A stretch of 10,012 nt of DNA from JAKEGN01 sp964465665 (GTDB lineage Bacteria > Pseudomonadota > Gammaproteobacteria > Steroidobacterales > Woeseiaceae). The notes below the pieces were generated by a model, which saw nothing but the letters and a program-made list of their open reading frames with translations, ran no database searches and had not been told where the DNA came from. The first letter of the stretch is position 1. Each line of letters opens with the position of its first letter. Both the position numbers and the translations under genes were made by a program. Below, in pieces: positions 6,203 through 10,012 of this stretch. The DNA lies in NCBI GenBank assembly GCA_964465665.1, contig CAYXKM010000255.1, positions 1 to 10,012 of the forward strand. Reading direction: 5' to 3'.

Positions 6203-8419
6203 TCAGAATCCGAAAGTGACGCCCACATAGGCCGTGCGTTCGAGGCCCGGCCGCAGGCCGGCCGGCCGCCGGGCCGCGACGTAGACTTCGTCGAACAGGT
6301 TATCGACCTTGACGTAACTGCTGAACGCATCGGTCATGCGCCAGTTGCCCATCAGGTCCCAGACCATATGCGACTGGATCAGGTCGTTCGACGGAATCGT
6401 TCCCTGGCCCGCGGTCGCGCGCATGTCGCCGACGTAGTTGGCGGCAACGTTCACTGACCATGCTTCGGACTCGAGTCCCGCCATCGCGCGGAACTGGTGC
6501 TCGGGAAGGTAGGGCAGTTCGTCACCGATCTGCACGTCGCCCCAGGGCTCGAATTCGCTTTCAAAGGCATTGCGAAATTCCGCTTCGGTGGTCCAGGTGT
6601 AATTCACGCTGAGCGGAATGCTCAAGCTTGTGTTGCCGAGGTCCGTCCATGCGGTACTTGCGCTCAGCTCGAAACCCTGCACGACCACTTCGCCGCCGTC
6701 ATACTGGTCGCCGATCTGACCGCCGCCGCCTGTCGATGCGGTCACGGTACCGACCAGGTTGTCGTAATCGTTCAGAAAATAAATGCCCTCGAACTCCAGG
6801 GTCTCATTGCCAAAGCGCGTGCCGAACTCGAAATTCAGGCTGCTTTCCTCCTCCGCGGTGCTGCCCGGGGCCGGGGGATTGAAACCTTCGGTGACGCTCG
6901 CCAGCAGGCGCCACTGGTCGTTCAGGCGGTACAGCGCTCCGATGCCGGGAATGAGAGCCGATACCGAACTCTCGACGACGTTGGTCGGCCCGAGCAAACG
7001 ATCCGGATCCGCAGTGGAATAATCGGTGCGCGTGAGATCGATGTCCTCGAAGCGCAGGCCGGGCGTGAAAATCCAGCGACCGTTGCGAATCTCGGTGTCG
7101 ACGAATACCGACTGCGCCTCCGCGCTGCCGACGCGATTGGTCTGCGAACCGGGTGCACCGGCCGTGGTCAGCACCAGCAGCATGTCCTGCATGCGAAAAC
7201 GGTCGTCGCGCTGCAAGCGGTCCTCTTCGTCTTCGTGCACGCGGAATCCGGTCGTAAGCGACAACTGCGTGTTGCCGAACAGCAGATCCCAGGTGATGTC
7301 GCCCTGTATGCCTTCCGAGTAATACTCGCGATTGTTGTGCCGCTTGACGATGGCATCGTCGGGGCTGATGGTGCCGGTCAGGTAACTCAATTCCGTGGCG
7401 AAAGTAAGCGGATCGGCGAGCACCGTGCTGATGCCGACGCCGGCAACCGACTCCACCTTGAACCAGTCCCTGTTGAAATCATTGCGATAAGCCGTGACCC
7501 CGGCCTGCCAGTTGCTGTCGCTCTCGATGACATAGGAGAGCTGCAGCATCTCGTGCTCGCCGTCGAACAGGTCACCCGCAGTCGCCGCATAGCGCCGGTT
7601 GGGGTCGGCCGCGAAATCGTCCTCGGTGAGGCCGAGGTAGGTCTCGTCCGACTGTTGCTCCGTGTAGCCGGCTTTCAGGCGCAGGCTTTGGTACATCGCG
7701 GCGTTGGGGGCGCTGTCGAACTGCAGTTTCAGCATGTAGTCCTGGATATCGAACCCTGTCGAGCCCGTGTCCGCGCCTGTCGGTCCGTCGATGGTCTTGA
7801 AACCGTCGCTGGTCGCCTGCACGGTTTCGATGAGCCACGAGAAGCGCTCGCCGCGCATGCCGAAATTCGCAAGCGCATCGAGCGTATCGTGCTGGCCGAG
7901 GCGAAAATCGACGCGCCCGCCAGTCGCATCCGGAATTGGCGTGGAAATCAGGTTGATGGCGCCGCCCGTAGTGCGCGGTCCGACGGCAATCGACGACGGT
8001 CCTTTAAGAACTTCCAGCGCATACATGCGGCGCTGTGTCGGAAAATAATAGGCGGCGGGAGCGGAGTAGGGCGCCGGCGAAATCAGCACGCCGTCCTCCA
8101 GCACTGCAACACGTGCGCTGCGGTCCAACCCTGAGCCGCGTATGCCGATGTTAGGCCGCAGGCCAAAACCCTCCTCTTCCTGCACGTACACGCCGGGCAC
8201 GGTACGGAGCACGCGCATCACATCGCTTTGCAGGAAGAGCTGCAGTTCTTCCTGGCTGATAACATGGGCCGAGCCCGGTACATCGGCAACGTCCCGCTTG
8301 TGACCGATGATGGTGACGTTGTCGATCGGATCCGGATCTTCGGCGCGGGCCGGAGAGAAAGCGATCGTGACAAGAGTTACTGCGCTCAGTAGTGCTTTGA
8401 GCGGGCGGGCAGGCAGCAT
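6203..8419 (-). CDS. TonB-dependent outer-membrane receptor, FecA-like (ferric chelate uptake)
   Basis: Outer-membrane beta-barrel receptor of 738 residues that would take up a ferric siderophore or ferric citrate using TonB-ExbBD energy. The signal peptide is MLPARPLKAL...SPARA, cleaved before EDPDP (about residue 26/27). DNVTIIG (33-39) is a likely TonB box. The plug spans about 42-160, with PNIGIRGSG (89-97), the LEDGVLISPAPYSAP stretch (107-121) and LKGPSSIAVGPRTTGGAINL (138-157). The rest is barrel strands, ending in the aromatic YVGVTFGF. There is no N-terminal STN signalling domain, so FecIR-type surface signalling is unlikely. GGAGG eight bases before the ATG at 8419 favours this start; an ATG at 8443 has a weaker site, and any longer open frame toward 8992 only crosses prsR antisense. 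A Fur box lies about 50 bases upstream. The substrate is inferred from overall FecA resemblance. Confidence 0.93.
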   Translation of the reverse strand: MLPARPLKALLSAVTLVTIAFSPARAEDPDPIDNVTIIGHKRDVADVPGSAHVISQEELQLFLQSDVMRVLRTVPGVYVQEEEGFGLRPNIGIRGSGLDRSARVAVLEDGVLISPAPYSAPAAYYFPTQRRMYALEVLKGPSSIAVGPRTTGGAINLISTPIPDATGGRVDFRLGQHDTLDALANFGMRGERFSWLIETVQATSDGFKTIDGPTGADTGSTGFDIQDYMLKLQFDSAPNAAMYQSLRLKAGYTEQQSDETYLGLTEDDFAADPNRRYAATAGDLFDGEHEMLQLSYVIESDSNWQAGVTAYRNDFNRDWFKVESVAGVGISTVLADPLTFATELSYLTGTISPDDAIVKRHNNREYYSEGIQGDITWDLLFGNTQLSLTTGFRVHEDEEDRLQRDDRFRMQDMLLVLTTAGAPGSQTNRVGSAEAQSVFVDTEIRNGRWIFTPGLRFEDIDLTRTDYSTADPDRLLGPTNVVESSVSALIPGIGALYRLNDQWRLLASVTEGFNPPAPGSTAEEESSLNFEFGTRFGNETLEFEGIYFLNDYDNLVGTVTASTGGGGQIGDQYDGGEVVVQGFELSASTAWTDLGNTSLSIPLSVNYTWTTEAEFRNAFESEFEPWGDVQIGDELPYLPEHQFRAMAGLESEAWSVNVAANYVGDMRATAGQGTIPSNDLIQSHMVWDLMGNWRMTDAFSSYVKVDNLFDEVYVAARRPAGLRPGLERTAYVGVTFGF

Positions 8420-8460
8420 GCGGGTGGCCTCCGGTTGAGCCATCAGGTTTCCAAGCCCAA

Positions 8461-8489
8461 ACGCTAACCGAAATGAGAATGATTCGCAA
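8461..8489 (-). promoter_or_regulatory. Putative promoter of the TonB receptor gene
   Basis: On the minus strand, TTGCGA (8484-8489, 4/6 to TTGACA) and TAGCGT (8461-8466, 3/6 to TATAAT) are 17 bases apart. They hold the same position relative to the Fur box as the better bfd promoter. The hexamers are weak, and the call rests mostly on that parallel layout. Confidence 0.4.
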
Positions 8490-8490
8490 T
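8471..8490. promoter_or_regulatory. Fur box upstream of the TonB receptor gene
   Basis: The plus strand reads AAATGAGAATGATTCGCAAT, a strong match to gammaproteobacterial Fur operators; the reverse strand has the familiar AATCATTCTCATTT. It lies 51 bases before the preferred ATG at 8419. It is about 150 bases before prsR on the other side, so an effect on prsR cannot be excluded, but the position suits the receptor best. Confidence 0.87.
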
Positions 8491-8567
8491 AAGTTTTTGC
8501 CCAGGGCGGAACCGCTGCAGGAATCACCCCCCATCGTGACCGGCGCGGTGCACAGGAGTGGCCGGAC

Positions 8568-8639
8568 ATGGCACCATTGCCCGTCCTGAAACCCGAGCCT
8601 GGCGCCGCGACCTCCGAGCGGCCGATACCGCAGGGATAG
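8568..8639 (+). CDS. Possible 23-residue leader ORF before prsR
   Basis: A short open frame starts with ATG at 8568, has AGGAG nine bases upstream (8554-8558) and stops with TAG at 8637-8639, two bases before the TTG of prsR. The peptide (MAPLPVLKPEPGAATSERPI plus PQG) is proline-rich and unlike any family I know. The ribosome site is better than that of prsR itself, and the AGGG serving prsR lies inside the last codons here. This would allow translational coupling. It may equally be chance, since only 72 bases are involved. Confidence 0.35.
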   Translation: MAPLPVLKPEPGAATSERPIPQG

Positions 8640-8641
8640 CC

Positions 8642-10012
8642 TTGAGCATAGACAGCCGAAAACTCCTCATAGTCGAAGACGACCCTGGCCTGCTGACCCA
8701 GCTCAAGTGGTGTTTCGAGGGCTACGAAGTCGCCACCGCGGGCGATCGAAGCGGCGCCATCGCAGAACTTCGGCGTCACGAGCCGATGGTCATTCTGCAG
8801 GATCTCGGGCTGCCGCCGAACCCGGAAGGCGTCGACGAAGGGCTTGCAACCCTGCAGGAAATACTGAGGCTCGCGCCGCACACGAAAGTCATCGTCGTCA
8901 CCGGCCATGGTGATCAGGAGAACGCGCTGCGTTCGGTGGCCCTCGGCGCTTACGATTTCTACCAGAAACCTGTCGATACGGACACGCTGCAACTTCTGGT
9001 CGAACGTGCGTTCAACATCGGCGAACTCGAAAGCGAGAACCGTCGCTTGCAGAATCTTGCCAGCGAGTCACCTCTCGATGGCATCGTCGCCGCCAGCGAA
9101 GGTATGTTGCAGGTCTGCCGCATGATCGAAAAGGTTGCGCCGACCAACGTCACGACACTGTTGCTTGGTGAGTCCGGCACAGGCAAGGAATTGCTGGCAC
9201 GAGCGTTGCACAATTTAAGTCCGCGCAAGGACAAGCGATTCGTCTCCATCAACTGCGAGGCCATTCCGGAGAACCTGCTCGAGTCCGAACTGTTCGGTCA
9301 CGAAAAAGGTGCGTTCACCGGCGCGGTCAAACAGACCCCGGGCAAAGTGGAACTCGCCAATGGTGGTACGCTGTTTCTCGATGAAATCGGCGACATGCCA
9401 CTCGCTCTGCAGGCGAAAATGTTGCGTTTCCTGCAGGAACGCGTCATCGAACGTGTCGGTGGTCGCGAAGAGATTTCGGTCGACGTGCGCGTCGTTTGCG
9501 CTACCAACCAAAGCCCGACCGGCCTCATCAGCCAGGGGCTGTTCCGGGAAGACCTGTACTATCGAGTCAGTGAGATCACGATCGAGATCCCGCCGTTTCG
9601 CGATCGCGAAGAAGGCCGCCTGATTCTCGCGCGAACGATCCTCAACAAGTACGCGAAGCAGCAGGGACGCTCACTGACCGGGTTTACCGACGACGCCAAC
9701 GCCGCCATCGAAGCCTATTCCTGGCCCGGCAACGTGCGCGAGCTCGAGAACAAGATCAAAGGCGCCGTGATCATGGCCGACGGCAAGCAGGTTACCGCCG
9801 CCGACCTGGGGCTCGAGCGGGTGGAGCTGGCGCCGGAGTCGCTGAACCTGCGGGAAGTGCGGCAGCGCGCGGAATCAAAGGCGATACGGGGGGCGCTCAT
9901 GAAGAGCTACGGCAATATCTCGCGCGCCGCCGAACAGCTCGGCGTAACGCGCCCGACGCTTTACGACCTGATGAACAAGTACGGATTGTCGGCGGAGTCT
10001 TATTCGAAGCGC
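8642..10012 (+). CDS. prsR: PrsR-type sigma-54 response regulator (PEP-CTERM-box family), 3' end beyond window
   Basis: An NtrC-family activator; 457 residues are present and no stop is reached. The receiver spans about 7-122, with acidic pocket D13-D14, phospho-acceptor D54 (VILQDLGLPP), T87 and K109. A linker helix rich in Glu and Arg (about 123-140) follows. The AAA+ domain (about 146-375) has Walker A GESGTGKE (176-183), an intact sigma-54-contacting GAFTGA (223-228) and Walker B GGTLFLDEIG (241-250). A Fis-type helix-turn-helix lies near 426-446 (ISRAAEQLGVTRPTLYDLMN). The receiver wording (KLLIVEDDPGL, DLGLPPNPEGV, GAYDFYQKP) is typical of PrsR, which switches on exopolysaccharide and PEP-CTERM protein genes with RpoN. 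The start is TTG at 8642 with AGGG six bases upstream; the in-frame GTG at 8558 has no spaced ribosome site. Only a few residues should be missing. The usual kinase partner PrsK is not upstream; it may lie downstream or elsewhere. Confidence 0.9.
   Translation, partial: MSIDSRKLLIVEDDPGLLTQLKWCFEGYEVATAGDRSGAIAELRRHEPMVILQDLGLPPNPEGVDEGLATLQEILRLAPHTKVIVVTGHGDQENALRSVALGAYDFYQKPVDTDTLQLLVERAFNIGELESENRRLQNLASESPLDGIVAASEGMLQVCRMIEKVAPTNVTTLLLGESGTGKELLARALHNLSPRKDKRFVSINCEAIPENLLESELFGHEKGAFTGAVKQTPGKVELANGGTLFLDEIGDMPLALQAKMLRFLQERVIERVGGREEISVDVRVVCATNQSPTGLISQGLFREDLYYRVSEITIEIPPFRDREEGRLILARTILNKYAKQQGRSLTGFTDDANAAIEAYSWPGNVRELENKIKGAVIMADGKQVTAADLGLERVELAPESLNLREVRQRAESKAIRGALMKSYGNISRAAEQLGVTRPTLYDLMNKYGLSAESYSKR

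Noticed and set aside
6112..6219. Short plus-strand ORF after AGGAGG at 6085-6090
   Set aside because: The ATG is 21 bases from the purine tract, and the ORF overlaps the Fur box and the 3' end of the receptor gene. The product has no recognisable features.
6497..8134. Open frame of 545 codons on the plus strand
   Set aside because: It lies wholly antisense to the TonB-receptor gene, whose motifs and signal peptide are clear. The translation has no recognisable domain and reflects codon bias of the real gene.
8559..8580. Sigma-54 promoter-like GG/GC pairs upstream of prsR
   Set aside because: TGGCAC is present, but the GG-to-GC spacings are 9 and 11 instead of the required 12 bases, so it is not a valid -24/-12 element.
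8558..8641. Earlier GTG start for prsR
   Set aside because: The frame is open, but AGGA abuts the GTG with no spacing, and the extra 28 residues do not resemble the start of any response regulator.
8420..8992. N-terminal extension of the TonB receptor to 929 residues
   Set aside because: It would cross the Fur box and promoter and run antisense through prsR. A signal peptide and strong ribosome site place the start at 8419.

Overview
The window looks like chromosomal DNA of a gammaproteobacterium or close relative. The evidence is a canonical Bfr/Bfd pair, E. coli-like Fur boxes, a FecA-like TonB-dependent receptor with an outer-membrane signal peptide, and a PrsR-type sigma-54 response regulator, which is found in Proteobacteria that make exopolysaccharide and carry exosortase/PEP-CTERM systems. 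The genus cannot be fixed from the sequence. No RNA gene, CRISPR array, insertion sequence or integrase is visible.

Layout: (1) 8-2214 is a divergent pair, a small PAPS-dependent sulfotransferase (minus) and a FemAB/GNAT-fold acyltransferase-like protein (plus). Both are the kind of gene found in surface-polysaccharide accessory regions. (2) 2259-2723 is bacterioferritin (minus), convergent with the acyltransferase gene. A perfect tandem 10-bp repeat lies across its stop codon. (3) 2724-3122 is a 0.4-kb spacer with no recognisable gene. (4) 3123-5867 is a large secreted multidomain protein (plus) with Ig-like domains, a seven-repeat FG-GAP/VCBS propeller, a DUF5011-like domain and a Gly-rich/hydrophobic/Arg C-terminal sorting tail. 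(5) 5864-6070 is bacterioferritin-associated ferredoxin (minus), whose stop codon overlaps that of the surface protein inside one TTAA. (6) 6203-8419 is the TonB-dependent receptor (minus). (7) 8642 to the window end is prsR (plus), starting at TTG directly after a possible 23-codon leader ORF.

Iron theme: bfr stores iron, bfd helps release it, and the receptor imports a ferric chelate. bfd and the receptor gene each have a promoter overlapped by a nearly identical 20-bp Fur box (17/20 identical). This implies joint derepression under iron starvation, while no such box is seen before bfr. The surface-protein gene sits between bfr and bfd on the opposite strand.

Surface/exopolysaccharide theme: prsR, the sulfotransferase, the acyltransferase and the tail-anchored FG-GAP protein all fit an organism that invests in envelope and extracellular polymer. 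No exosortase, rhombosortase, PrsK kinase or glycosyltransferase is inside the window. I see no convincing new multi-gene system. The more unusual points are the sorting tail, the paired Fur boxes, the stop-codon overlap and the prsR leader.
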